Under the pieces are notes generated by a model. It made no database searches. It was not told the origin of the DNA and was given only the letters and a program-made list of their open reading frames with translations. Of a stretch of 64,000 bases of DNA, positions 43,360 to 51,876 are shown in pieces (within the stretch, counting starts at the first letter, position 1; each line of letters opens with the position of its first letter). This DNA is from CAZGUX01 sp964529305 (GTDB lineage Bacteria; Acidobacteriota; Terriglobia; Bryobacterales; Bryobacteraceae), in the NCBI GenBank assembly GCA_964529305.1, contig CAZGUX010000128.1, positions 43,810 through 107,809 of the forward strand, written 5' to 3'. Position numbers and translations under genes: made by a program.

Positions 43360-45132
43360 ATGACCCGAGCAGCCACCCTCTTCAGCCTCTGCGCACTCGC
43401 CCTCGCCGCCGAGACCCTCCGGCCGATTTCCGAGCGCATCCGTATCGACAGCAATGTCATCGTCCCCATGCGGGACGGCGTGAAACTCTATGCCGACGTG
43501 TACCGGCCCGCGAGGGAAGGGAAGTTCCCCGTGCTGGTGGTCCGGACGCCCTACGGAAAGCAGCGCGACGGGGTCCACCAGGGCAAGATCCAATTCGCGC
43601 AGCGGGGTTACGCGGTGGTGGTCCAGGACGCGCGCGGCCGCTTCGAATCCGAAGGGGCCTGGGACCCGTTCCGCAACGAGGCGAAGGACGGCTACGACAC
43701 CATCGAGTGGGCGGCCCGGCAGCCCTGGTCGAACGGCAAAGTGGGCACGGAAGGCGGATCGTACCTTGGGAACGTGCAGTGGCAGGCGGCGGCGCAGACG
43801 CCTCCCAGCCTGGTGGCGATCTTCCCGGCCGTCGCGTCCACCAGCTTGTATCACAACACCTTCTATCACGGCGGCGCCTTCAAGCTGGCCGTCTCCTACG
43901 GGTGGGGCGCCGTCCGGATGCCCCTGCGCATCATGTACCCGCAGTATTGGCACACCGAACCCTACGCGCCCGTGGAGATGAAGTACGAGAGCATCGTGTG
44001 GGGCCTCCCGCTTGAAACCCTGGATCTGGCGTCATCGCATCACCCCGTGCCTCACTGGCGGAACTGGCTGAAACACGAAAGCTACGACGACTATTGGAAG
44101 GCCATCAGCATCGAGGAGAAGTTCGATCAGGTGAAGGTGCCCGCGCACACGCACGGAGGGTGGTTCGACCTGCTGCTGAACGGCACGTTGAACGGCTACG
44201 TCGGGGTCAAACATCAGGGTGGAAGCGAGACCGCGCGGCGCGGCACCCGGATGATCGTCGGGCCGTGGGGACATGGAGCTAGCCGCAAGTTCGGTGATGT
44301 CGACTTCGGACCCACGGCCATGCGCAGCCAGTTTGAGCGTGAGTTGCAGTTCTTCGACCACCATCTGATGGGAGTGGACACGGGCATCGACAAGGAACCG
44401 CCGGTCGAGATCTACCTGATGGGCATCAACCGCTGGATGCACTTCAGCGACTGGCCGATTCCCGGCGCCAAAGCCACGCCTCTTTATCTGTCGAGCGGCG
44501 GGTCGGCCAACAGCGAGCGGGGCGACGGCCGGTTGAGCTTCGACAAGCCGAGCGGCCCCGGGATGGATCACTACACGTACGACCCGAATCAACCGGTGCC
44601 GACTGTCGGCGCGCACGACTGTTGTGGGGTGCCGACGTCCACGGGCCCCGTGGATCAGCGGCCGGTGGAAAAGCGGAACGATGTTCTCGTGTATACGAGC
44701 GAGTACCTCAAGACCCCGATTGCCGTCGCCGGGCCCATCCGGATGAAGCTCCACGCCGCCACCGATGGTCCGGACACCGACTGGTTCGTCAAGCTGGTGG
44801 ATGTCCATCCCAGCGGGTTTGCGATGAACGTCGCCGAGGGGGTGTTACGGGCGCGGTTTCACAAGGGCCTGGACAAGCCGGAGTTGCTCAAGCCGAACCA
44901 GGCGTATGAATTCGAAGTCGACATGCGGGCGACGGGGAACGTGTTTCTGCCGGGCCACCGGATCAGGATCGACGTCACCAGCAGCAACTTCCCGCAGTTC
45001 GACCGGAACCTGAACAGCGGCGAACCGCTGCTGACGGCCAAGCGGGTTCGCGTTGCGAAGCAGACGGTGTTCCACACGCCGGAGCGTCCGTCGCACATCG
45101 TGCTGCCGCTGATCGAGGTCCCCGCAAAGTGA
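43360..45132 (+). CDS. Exported CocE/NonD-family serine hydrolase
   Basis: The 590-residue protein (signal peptide MTRAATLFSLCALALAAE) is an alpha/beta hydrolase of the X-Pro dipeptidyl-peptidase/cocaine-esterase class. MRDGVKLYADVYRP begins the domain, QDARGRFESEG follows, and the nucleophile Ser lies in EGGSYLGNVQW near residue 140, where GxSYxG is usual. HTHGGWFDLLLNGT is the conserved insertion, and DHHLMG precedes the C-terminal jelly-roll domain (ATDGPDTDWFVKLVDVHPSG). It probably cleaves esters or amides in the periplasm. A GTGA overlap links it to the next gene. Confidence 0.88.
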   Translation: MTRAATLFSLCALALAAETLRPISERIRIDSNVIVPMRDGVKLYADVYRPAREGKFPVLVVRTPYGKQRDGVHQGKIQFAQRGYAVVVQDARGRFESEGAWDPFRNEAKDGYDTIEWAARQPWSNGKVGTEGGSYLGNVQWQAAAQTPPSLVAIFPAVASTSLYHNTFYHGGAFKLAVSYGWGAVRMPLRIMYPQYWHTEPYAPVEMKYESIVWGLPLETLDLASSHHPVPHWRNWLKHESYDDYWKAISIEEKFDQVKVPAHTHGGWFDLLLNGTLNGYVGVKHQGGSETARRGTRMIVGPWGHGASRKFGDVDFGPTAMRSQFERELQFFDHHLMGVDTGIDKEPPVEIYLMGINRWMHFSDWPIPGAKATPLYLSSGGSANSERGDGRLSFDKPSGPGMDHYTYDPNQPVPTVGAHDCCGVPTSTGPVDQRPVEKRNDVLVYTSEYLKTPIAVAGPIRMKLHAATDGPDTDWFVKLVDVHPSGFAMNVAEGVLRARFHKGLDKPELLKPNQAYEFEVDMRATGNVFLPGHRIRIDVTSSNFPQFDRNLNSGEPLLTAKRVRVAKQTVFHTPERPSHIVLPLIEVPAK

Positions 45133-45956
45133 CCTCCCGGCGCCTGTTTCTGCAGGTCTGCGGCGGCGCGCCCCTGTTGGCGCAGCCGCGCGAGACCTAC
45201 GATACACAAGCGAAGGGCCTGCGCATCGTTCCCGGCGCGTGGCGGCCGCACTACCCGTGGGAACACATCGCGTGGGTCAGCCCGCCGTGGCCCAGCCAGG
45301 ACTACCTGTGGCTGGATTTTCCGGAGGCCGTGTTTACCACCCGCGGCCTTCTGTTTCTCAGCCACATCAACCCGGCCGCTCCCGCTCTCTATGAGACGTG
45401 GCCGGCGGTGTCGTGGAGAATGGCGGCGGACGGCATTGCCTTTGAACGCGAACTGCCGAACGGGGTGCGGTTCGGCGGCAGTCTCCGGGCGGGCACTTCC
45501 CTGGTCGAGATGGAACTATTCATCCGCAATCAGTCGAAGGAGCCGCTCGAACGCATCACGTTGCAGACCTGTGCGTTCCTGCGCGCGATCCGGGAGTTCG
45601 CCGACTACACGCTCGAGAACAAGTTCGTCCACACGCCCGCCGGGTGGATTGCCCTGCCCAAAGCCATGGGAGGGGAGGCGGGAGTTGGGCCGTATCGCGT
45701 TGGCTGGCGGCGGAGCGGAAAACTCGCGGCCGACTGGCCGGTGCTGGCCACGGTATCGAACCGGGGCCCGCGGCTGGTGGCGATGACCTGGAATCGGGCC
45801 ACGCTCTCGATGGTCGGCAATCCCAACCATCCCTGCATGCATGCCGATCCGGTGTTTCCCGACCTGGCGCCGGGGGAGAGCCACACGATCCGCGGCCGGC
45901 TGATCTTCGTCGAAGGCAAGCTGGAGGATTTCGACGTTCGCCGTTACCTGACGTAG
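45129..45956 (+). CDS. Tat-like exported protein of unknown function
   Basis: The 275-residue protein starts at GTG overlapping the CocE-like stop. It begins MTSRRLFLQVCGGAPLLAQP, a twin-arginine-like signal. The body is beta-rich (WPAVSWRMAADGIAFERELP, LVEMELFIRNQSKEPLERI) and resembles galactose-mutarotase-like or aldose-epimerase-like sandwich proteins, but no catalytic residues can be assigned and I do not recognise the family with certainty. Coupling to the hydrolase suggests a shared substrate. Confidence 0.55.
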   Translation: MTSRRLFLQVCGGAPLLAQPRETYDTQAKGLRIVPGAWRPHYPWEHIAWVSPPWPSQDYLWLDFPEAVFTTRGLLFLSHINPAAPALYETWPAVSWRMAADGIAFERELPNGVRFGGSLRAGTSLVEMELFIRNQSKEPLERITLQTCAFLRAIREFADYTLENKFVHTPAGWIALPKAMGGEAGVGPYRVGWRRSGKLAADWPVLATVSNRGPRLVAMTWNRATLSMVGNPNHPCMHADPVFPDLAPGESHTIRGRLIFVEGKLEDFDVRRYLT

Positions 45957-45995
45957 CGAGCGTCCACCGGCAGGCGCGTATGGCAGGAGACCGGC

Positions 45996-46030
45996 CGCGC
46001 CGGGCGACAAGAATCGTCGCCCGGCGCCAC
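45996..46030 (+). repeat. 35-nt palindromic repeat, copy 2
   Basis: CGCCGGGCGAC and GTCGCCCGGCG form an 11-bp stem with a short loop (AAGAAT), extended by flanking GGCC/GGCC. It is nearly identical to 35211-35245. It lies between convergent genes, so it may act as a bidirectional terminator. The right end reads GTGGCGCCGG on the minus strand, the same core as at 17324, 32747 and 56003. Confidence 0.75.
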
Positions 46031-46047
46031 CGGCCAGCTACACTGAC

Positions 46048-46833
46048 TCACTTGCTCATCTGAATCATCGCGAACACGGCGCCTTGCGGGTCCTTGCACA
46101 TCGAGAAGCGTCCGACGCCCATGGCTTCCTCCACACCGCACAGCACGCTGGCCCCGAGATCCTTCGCCTTTTGGGTCGAGGCGTCGATGTCGTCCACCTT
46201 CCAGTAGATTCCCCAGTTGGGCGGAATCCCTTCCATCTCCGGCGTCATTTCCATCATTCCCGCCACCTGTTTATCGCCGAGGTTGAACAGGGTGTAGTTC
46301 ATCGGTCCCATCGGCACGGTGTTCGCCACCCAGCCGAAGACTTTTGCGTAGAAGTCCTTGCTTCCCTCTCCGTCGCGGGTCATCAATTCAGACCAGCACC
46401 AGGTCCCCTCGACGCCGGCGACCCCGGCCCCCTGATGCTTGCCGGGCTGCCACACCGCGAAGACAGCCCCGCCGGGATCCTTCATTGCCGTCATGCGGCC
46501 GACATCCATAACATCCATCGGCCCCATCAGGGTCGTCGCGCCGGCTTCCACCGCTGCTTTGGTCGCGGCATCGGCGTCATCGACCTTGACATACAGCAGC
46601 CAGTGGGGAGGGACTCCCATTTTCGTCTGTTCGTCCATTAATTTGTACATGCCGGCGACATCTCGCCCCTGGACCTTGGCCAGCACGTATTTGCTGTCAC
46701 CTTCCCCCATGGGGACCTCTTCGGCGCCCCATCCGAACAGGCTCTTGTAAAACTGGGTTCCAGCGTCCAGTTCACTCGTGGCGAGTTCGTACCAACAGAA
46801 CTTGCCGGCTGGGTATTGATCGATCAGTGTCAT
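46048..46833 (-). CDS. Two-domain VOC (glyoxalase/bleomycin-resistance fold) protein
   Basis: The 261-residue protein is two tandem VOC modules. The first starts AGKFCWYELATSELDAGTQF and ends AMKDPGGAVFAVWQP. The second starts GTWCWSELMTRDGEGSKDF and ends MCKDPQGAVFAMIQM. This matches CFP32-like VOC proteins found in many actinobacteria and acidobacteria. Substrate is unknown. The start has an AAGGAAA Shine-Dalgarno. It is divergent from the GntR regulator across 278 nt, which hold no other gene. Confidence 0.88.
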   Translation of the reverse strand: MTLIDQYPAGKFCWYELATSELDAGTQFYKSLFGWGAEEVPMGEGDSKYVLAKVQGRDVAGMYKLMDEQTKMGVPPHWLLYVKVDDADAATKAAVEAGATTLMGPMDVMDVGRMTAMKDPGGAVFAVWQPGKHQGAGVAGVEGTWCWSELMTRDGEGSKDFYAKVFGWVANTVPMGPMNYTLFNLGDKQVAGMMEMTPEMEGIPPNWGIYWKVDDIDASTQKAKDLGASVLCGVEEAMGVGRFSMCKDPQGAVFAMIQMSK

Positions 46834-47111
46834 TGGGTAATTTCCTTTCGCAGTGTGGGAACCATCTTCGTCTGAAGCGTGCCCCGCCGCATGCGGAACC
46901 TCCTCCTCCTCAGGACGATCGTCTCAGTTTACACCCGCTTTGTTTCGTCTCAATTGCAGCCGCCGCGTTAAGAAATGGAAAATTGTCGACAGATATGCGA
47001 TACTGCCATCGGTTTCGGGCTTCTCGCCGGTAACGGCGTACACGGTTCGGCCCGGCGATCGGAGAACCGGGCCGCGGACGGTTCCGAAACAGGAAGCAGG
47101 GGAGGAGACTC

Positions 47112-47807
47112 GTGCCACTCGAGAGCATCGTCGCCAACTTCAAGCCATCGTCGCTGAGGGATCATATCAGCGAACTGCTGACCGAAGCGATTCTATCGGG
47201 CAGATTGCGGCCGGGAGACCGGATGAACGAGAGCGCCCTGGCGCGGCAGTTACGGGTCAGCCGGGCGCCGATCCGCGAGGCCTTGCAGCAACTCGAAGAG
47301 CAGGGTTTGGTGATGAATCAGCCCCGCCGCGGAATGTTTGTGGTCAGCCTGGACGAAACCGATCTGCAAAAGATCAACAGTCTCCGCATCATCCTGGAGG
47401 CGGAAGCGCTGCGTCTTTGCCGGGCTCAGGCGACTCCGCAGATCCGGCGCCGCCTGCAGCAGATTTCCGAGAAGATGGAGCGCAGCCAGGATACGACCGC
47501 GCTCGAAGCCTGCCGCATGGACCTCGAATTTCACCGTACCCTGTGGAGCTTTAGCGGAAACGAGTATCTGGAGAAGGTCCTGACCAGCCTGACCGCGCCG
47601 TTGTTCGCGTATGCCGTTCTGACCAAACCGCAGGCCGAGAAAATGCGGATGATCCTCGATTCGCACCGGCCGCTGGTGGACTTTGTCTCGTGCCGCTTCG
47701 AGCGAACCGCCGAAGACGTGATGTACGAACACCTCCAGTTGCGGTGGACCGATCCCGACCGGTACTCCGCGCGCAGGCTCGACGCTCACGCGATGTCGGC
47801 CAAATAA
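47112..47807 (+). CDS. GntR-family (FCD subgroup) transcriptional regulator
   Basis: The 231-residue protein has an N-terminal winged helix: LRDHISELLTEAILSGRLRP, then LARQLRVSRAPIREALQQLE and GLVMNQPRRGMFVV. The C-terminal FCD helical ligand domain includes LRIILEAEALRLCRAQ and MDLEFHRTLWSFSGNEYL. The start is GTG with a strong GGAGGAG site. It lies 3 nt before the M81 peptidase gene, so it very likely controls that gene and senses its substrate or product, probably an organic acid or peptide. The upstream region is AT-rich near 46975-47000 and includes TGTCGACA, a possible operator half. Confidence 0.9.
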   Translation: MPLESIVANFKPSSLRDHISELLTEAILSGRLRPGDRMNESALARQLRVSRAPIREALQQLEEQGLVMNQPRRGMFVVSLDETDLQKINSLRIILEAEALRLCRAQATPQIRRRLQQISEKMERSQDTTALEACRMDLEFHRTLWSFSGNEYLEKVLTSLTAPLFAYAVLTKPQAEKMRMILDSHRPLVDFVSCRFERTAEDVMYEHLQLRWTDPDRYSARRLDAHAMSAK

Positions 47808-47810
47808 CTT

Positions 47811-49298
47811 ATGCCTCGAATCGGAATTGCCGGGTTTCTGCACGAATCCAATACGTTTCTATCGGTCCCCACGACGTATGACCACTTTGCCTCCACCAGC
47901 ATGACGCGCGGCCGGGCGCTGATTGACAAGTGGAGAGGGGCGAAGCACGAATTAGGGGGAATGGTAGATGGTTCCCTGGCCCGTCAATGGGAAATCGTGC
48001 CCCTGCTGGCGACCTTTGCCGTTCCCAGCGGCACGATCGAAGCGGAAGCCTACGAGAGGATTGTCGGCGAGATGCTGGCCGAACTCGAGGCCGCGCCGCC
48101 ACTGGACGGACTGCTGCTGGCCCTTCACGGCGCTACCGTGTCCGCCGGGTACCCCGACGCCGACGGAGAAATCCTGCGCCGCGTTCGTCAGCGGGTGGGG
48201 GCGTCCCTGCCCGTCGTGACCACGTTCGATCTGCATGCCAATCTCAGCCAGGAGATGGCCCTGTACTCCACCGCCCTCATCGGCTACCGGTCAAACCCCC
48301 ATCTCGACCAGTACGAACGGGGGCGCGACGCCGCGGACCTGATGGCCCGTATTCTCAGCGGCGAAGTGAAGCCCGTACAGGCGCTGGAGACCCCTCCGCT
48401 GGTCATCGAAATCGCCCAACAACACACTCCACGCATGCCGGCAAAGGGCCTCTACGATGACCTTGCCGAAGTCCTGACCTGGCCGGGGATCGTCACGGCC
48501 AGCGTCGCGATGGGCTTTTATTATGCGGACGTCGCGGAAATGGGTTCGTCGTTTTTGGCGGTGGCCGACAACGATCCCCAACTGGCGCGCCGGGCGGCCC
48601 GCTGGATGGCGCAGCGCGCGTGGGACCGCCGGCAGGACTTCGTGGCGCCCCTGCCTTCTCCCGAAGAAGCCGTGAAAGCCGCGGCGAAGGCGGAGCGAAC
48701 CCCGGTGGTCTTCATGGATATCGGGGACAATGTCGGCGGTGGCAGCGCGGGCGATTCGACGATCCTGTTCGCCGAAATCCTGAGGCAAGGCGTACCCAAC
48801 GCCCTGGTGATTTTGTACGACCCGGCAGCGGTTGCGTCGTGCGTCGCGGCCGGCGTTCGCGCCACGGTCGACCTGGACGTTGGCGGGAAAACCGACGATC
48901 TCCACGGCCGGCCCGTGCGGATTCAAGGCCGGGTGCGGACCATTTCCGACGGATGCTACACGGAGACGCAGGTCCGGCACGGCGGTTGGTCGGACTACGA
49001 TCAGGGGGTGACCGTTGTGGTGGAGACCGCCGAGCAGCATTCGGTGATCTTGACCAGCCGGCGCATGGCGCCCATGAGCCTGGAGCAGGTGTTGAGCCTG
49101 GGTCTTCACCCCCAGCGCAAGCGAATCCTGATTGCCAAGGGCGTGGTGGCCCCGAGAGCCGCCTATGAGCCGGTGGCCGCGGAAATCGTGCTGGTCGACA
49201 CGCCGGGCTCCACCGCGAACAACCCCAAGCACTTCGCCTATCAACGGCGACGGAAGCCCCTGTTCCCGATCGAGGAGACCGCGTCGTATTCGTCTTGA
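47811..49298 (+). CDS. M81-family metallopeptidase (MlrC/microcystinase C-like)
   Basis: The 495-residue protein begins with the family signature RIGIAGFLHESNTFLSVPTT. It carries LDGLLLALHGATVS, VVTTFDLHANLSQEM and HLDQYERGRDAADLMA in the N-terminal half, and FMDIGDNVGGGSAGDSTILF plus GVTVVVETAEQHSVILTSRR in the C-terminal half. The relatives include MlrC, which completes breakdown of linear microcystin peptides, but most members have unknown substrates. It forms an operon with the GntR regulator just upstream. Confidence 0.88.
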   Translation: MPRIGIAGFLHESNTFLSVPTTYDHFASTSMTRGRALIDKWRGAKHELGGMVDGSLARQWEIVPLLATFAVPSGTIEAEAYERIVGEMLAELEAAPPLDGLLLALHGATVSAGYPDADGEILRRVRQRVGASLPVVTTFDLHANLSQEMALYSTALIGYRSNPHLDQYERGRDAADLMARILSGEVKPVQALETPPLVIEIAQQHTPRMPAKGLYDDLAEVLTWPGIVTASVAMGFYYADVAEMGSSFLAVADNDPQLARRAARWMAQRAWDRRQDFVAPLPSPEEAVKAAAKAERTPVVFMDIGDNVGGGSAGDSTILFAEILRQGVPNALVILYDPAAVASCVAAGVRATVDLDVGGKTDDLHGRPVRIQGRVRTISDGCYTETQVRHGGWSDYDQGVTVVVETAEQHSVILTSRRMAPMSLEQVLSLGLHPQRKRILIAKGVVAPRAAYEPVAAEIVLVDTPGSTANNPKHFAYQRRRKPLFPIEETASYSS

Positions 49299-49526
49299 GC
49301 GCCTGACGCGAGGCGGATCGCCCGTCGCGGCGTCCGCTCCTGTTAATCTATTTTGGTAGTCCCCTTCAGGTGAGCGCCGAGTCCTGCGCAGCAACTACCG
49401 GCCGGGCGGCATCGGCGAGACATGCTGTTCAATCCATATGGCTTGAATCGCTCAACCGGCCTGTCGCCACGGCTCCCTGTCGGGATCGCGGCCGCTGCGC
49501 GGACACCGAAGGAAAGGAAATCGGCT

Positions 49527-50765
49527 ATGACCTACATCGACGACATGACCTGGCGGGGGCTCGTCTACAATGTGACCGATCCCCGTTTGGGCGAGATCAT
49601 GGGCGCCGGGAAGCTCACGCTCTACAGCGGCTTCGACCCCACCGCGCCGAGCCTCCACGTGGGCAACCTGATGCCCATCCTCGGCCTCCGGCGGGCGCAA
49701 CTTCACGGCCACCGTCCGATCGCCCTGGTCGGCGGCGCCACCGGGATCATCGGCGACCCCAGCGGCAAGGCCGGAGAGCGCAGGCTGCAGGCGGTCGAAG
49801 ATATCGAGCGGAATCAGGTGTCGATCGCGAAGCAACTCGAGCGCTTCCTGGATTTCAGCCAGGGTCTGATGGTGAACAACGCCGACTGGTTTCGCGGCAT
49901 CCCGTACCTGGAGTTTCTGCGGGACACCGGCAAACATTTCACCGTCAACATGATGCTGGCGAAGGAGTCCGTCAGCGCCCGGATCGAGGATCGGGAAAGC
50001 GGCATTTCCTATACCGAATTCTCCTACATGTTGATCCAGGCCTACGATTTCATGTGGCTGTTGGACCACTACGACTGCCGCCTGCAGATCGGGGGCAGCG
50101 AGCAATGGGGCAACATCACGGCGGGCCTCGAGTTGATCCGGAGGCGCCGGGGCAAGGACGCCTACGGCCTCACGCTGCCGCTCCTGCTCGATGCGTCGGG
50201 CAAGAAATTCGGCAAGACGGAGCAGGGGGCGGTGTGGCTGGATTCCTCTCGGACCAGCGTTTACGATTTCTACCAGTACTTCCTGCGCTCCGACGACCGC
50301 GACGTGCCGAAGCTGTTGCGCTTCCTCACGTTCCTCGACCAGAAGACGATTGTTGAACTCGATGAACAACTGCGGGTCGCCCCGGAGAAACGGGAGGCGC
50401 ACCGGGTCCTGGCGCGCGAGATGACCACCATGGTTCATGGCGCAGAAGAGACTCGCAACGCGGAGGCCGCGGCGGCAGCCTTGTTCGGTCAGGCCGGCGC
50501 CGGCGCTGTTCCGGAGGGAGCGCCCACCTTCGACGTGCCCGGCGCGAGCCTGGCGAAGGGACTCCCGCTGATCGACGCCCTCTCGCAGTCCGGCCTCTGC
50601 AAGTCGAAGAGCGACGCGCGGCGCGAGATCGAAGCCGGCGGCATTTATGTAAATGACGAGCGAGTTCCCCTGTGGGACCACAAAATCGGACCTGGCGACG
50701 TGCGCGACGGCATCATTCTGCTGCGACGCGGAAAGAAAAGCTACATGGTGCTGAAGATCGGCTGA
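49527..50765 (+). CDS. tyrS: Tyrosyl-tRNA synthetase
   Basis: The 412-residue class I synthetase charges tRNA-Tyr. It shows YSGFDPTAPSLHVGNLMPI (HIGH-like motif HVGN), GGATGIIGDPSGK, YTEFSYMLIQAYDFMWL, QIGGSEQWGNITAG and KKFGKTEQGAVWLD (KMSKS-like loop). A C-terminal S4 RNA-binding domain (SKSDARREIEAGGIYVND) follows. The start is placed at ATG 49527 with GGAAAGGAAA upstream. The 228-nt region before it shows no T-box features. Confidence 0.96.
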   Translation: MTYIDDMTWRGLVYNVTDPRLGEIMGAGKLTLYSGFDPTAPSLHVGNLMPILGLRRAQLHGHRPIALVGGATGIIGDPSGKAGERRLQAVEDIERNQVSIAKQLERFLDFSQGLMVNNADWFRGIPYLEFLRDTGKHFTVNMMLAKESVSARIEDRESGISYTEFSYMLIQAYDFMWLLDHYDCRLQIGGSEQWGNITAGLELIRRRRGKDAYGLTLPLLLDASGKKFGKTEQGAVWLDSSRTSVYDFYQYFLRSDDRDVPKLLRFLTFLDQKTIVELDEQLRVAPEKREAHRVLAREMTTMVHGAEETRNAEAAAAALFGQAGAGAVPEGAPTFDVPGASLAKGLPLIDALSQSGLCKSKSDARREIEAGGIYVNDERVPLWDHKIGPGDVRDGIILLRRGKKSYMVLKIG

Positions 50766-50807
50766 CGCGACTACGCGAGCGGGTCTGGAGAGCTATCATG
50801 GGTTGCC

Positions 50808-51857
50808 ATGCGCCGCCGGACTTTGTTTGCCCTGCCTGCCGCCTTCGCCGCGCGATCCCGTTCCGCGACCCTGATCGACGAGTATGACCCCGCCAATCTG
50901 AAACTGGCTCACCGCACCCCTTGGAACGCTTCGGACGACGAACTTCGCCTGCTCCAGCAGATCGGCCTGCGCTGGATCCGGCTCGAGTACGGAGCGGAGA
51001 ACCCGTCCGTCGATGCCCTGCGCAAAGTGCAGAAGCGTTTCGCGCAGTTTGGACTCGGAATCTACGGCGCGGTCCAACAGGCTTACCGGTCGCTCGACAT
51101 CCAGCTCGGCAGGCCAGGACGCGACCGCGACATCGAAACCTACCGCACGTTTCTGCGCAGCCTGGGCAAGCTCGGCATTCCCCTTGCCCCTTACGACTTT
51201 CATCCCGCCAATACCTACACCACCAACACGGTGATCCGGCGCGGCTATCGCGCCCGCGAGTTCAACCTGCACGACTTCCGCACCAAAGTGGAGAAGCGAG
51301 CCTTCGAGCGGGAGTATTCGGCCGAAGATATCTGGGGCTTTTACACCTACTTTATGAAGGCCGTGCTGCCGGTGGCCGAAGAAGCCGGGGTCAAGCTTCC
51401 GCTGCACCCGGACGATCCCCCGGTGAGTCCGATGAATGGGGTGGCCAAGCTGTTCATCCACTATGACGGGTATCGCCGGGCCGAACAGGTCGCCGCCGGC
51501 AGTCCCGCCTGGGGAGTCCGGCTGTGCATCGGCACCTGGATTGAAGGCGGTTCGCAGATGGGGAAGAACGTCTTCGAGATGATCCGGGAATTCGGCAGCC
51601 GCGGCAAACTCTGGGACATCGACTTCCGGAACGTGTCGGCGCCGCTGCCCCACTTTGTCGAGACCTTTCCCGACGACGGGTACGTGGATATGTACGAGGT
51701 CATGAAAGCTCTGCGCCAAGTGAGGTTCAACGGTTCGGCCGTGCCCGATCACGTGCCCGAGCTTGCGGGCGACACCGGAATCCGCCGCGCCGGAACGGCG
51801 TACTGCATTGCGTACATGCGGGCCCTTCTGCGCCGGGCCAACCGCGAAGTCGGCTGA
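50808..51857 (+). CDS. Exported mannonate dehydratase (UxuA)-like protein
   Basis: The 349-residue protein has a short arginine-rich signal-like start (MRRRTLFALPAAFAARSRSA). The body follows the UxuA TIM barrel: LIDEYDPANLKLAHRT, LLQQIGLRWIRLEYG, VLPVAEEAGVKLPLHPDDPP, KLWDIDFRNVSAPLPHFVE and DDGYVDMYEVMKAL. UxuA converts D-mannonate to 2-keto-3-deoxygluconate. The spacing of the metal-ligand regions is kept, but the export signal is unusual for a catabolic dehydratase. Confidence 0.8.
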   Translation: MRRRTLFALPAAFAARSRSATLIDEYDPANLKLAHRTPWNASDDELRLLQQIGLRWIRLEYGAENPSVDALRKVQKRFAQFGLGIYGAVQQAYRSLDIQLGRPGRDRDIETYRTFLRSLGKLGIPLAPYDFHPANTYTTNTVIRRGYRAREFNLHDFRTKVEKRAFEREYSAEDIWGFYTYFMKAVLPVAEEAGVKLPLHPDDPPVSPMNGVAKLFIHYDGYRRAEQVAAGSPAWGVRLCIGTWIEGGSQMGKNVFEMIREFGSRGKLWDIDFRNVSAPLPHFVETFPDDGYVDMYEVMKALRQVRFNGSAVPDHVPELAGDTGIRRAGTAYCIAYMRALLRRANREVG

Positions 51858-51876
51858 GGCCGCCAGAAAAGCCGCC

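Noticed and set aside
49299..49526. T-box riboswitch before tyrS
   Set aside because: No T-box core sequence or terminator/antiterminator pair is visible.
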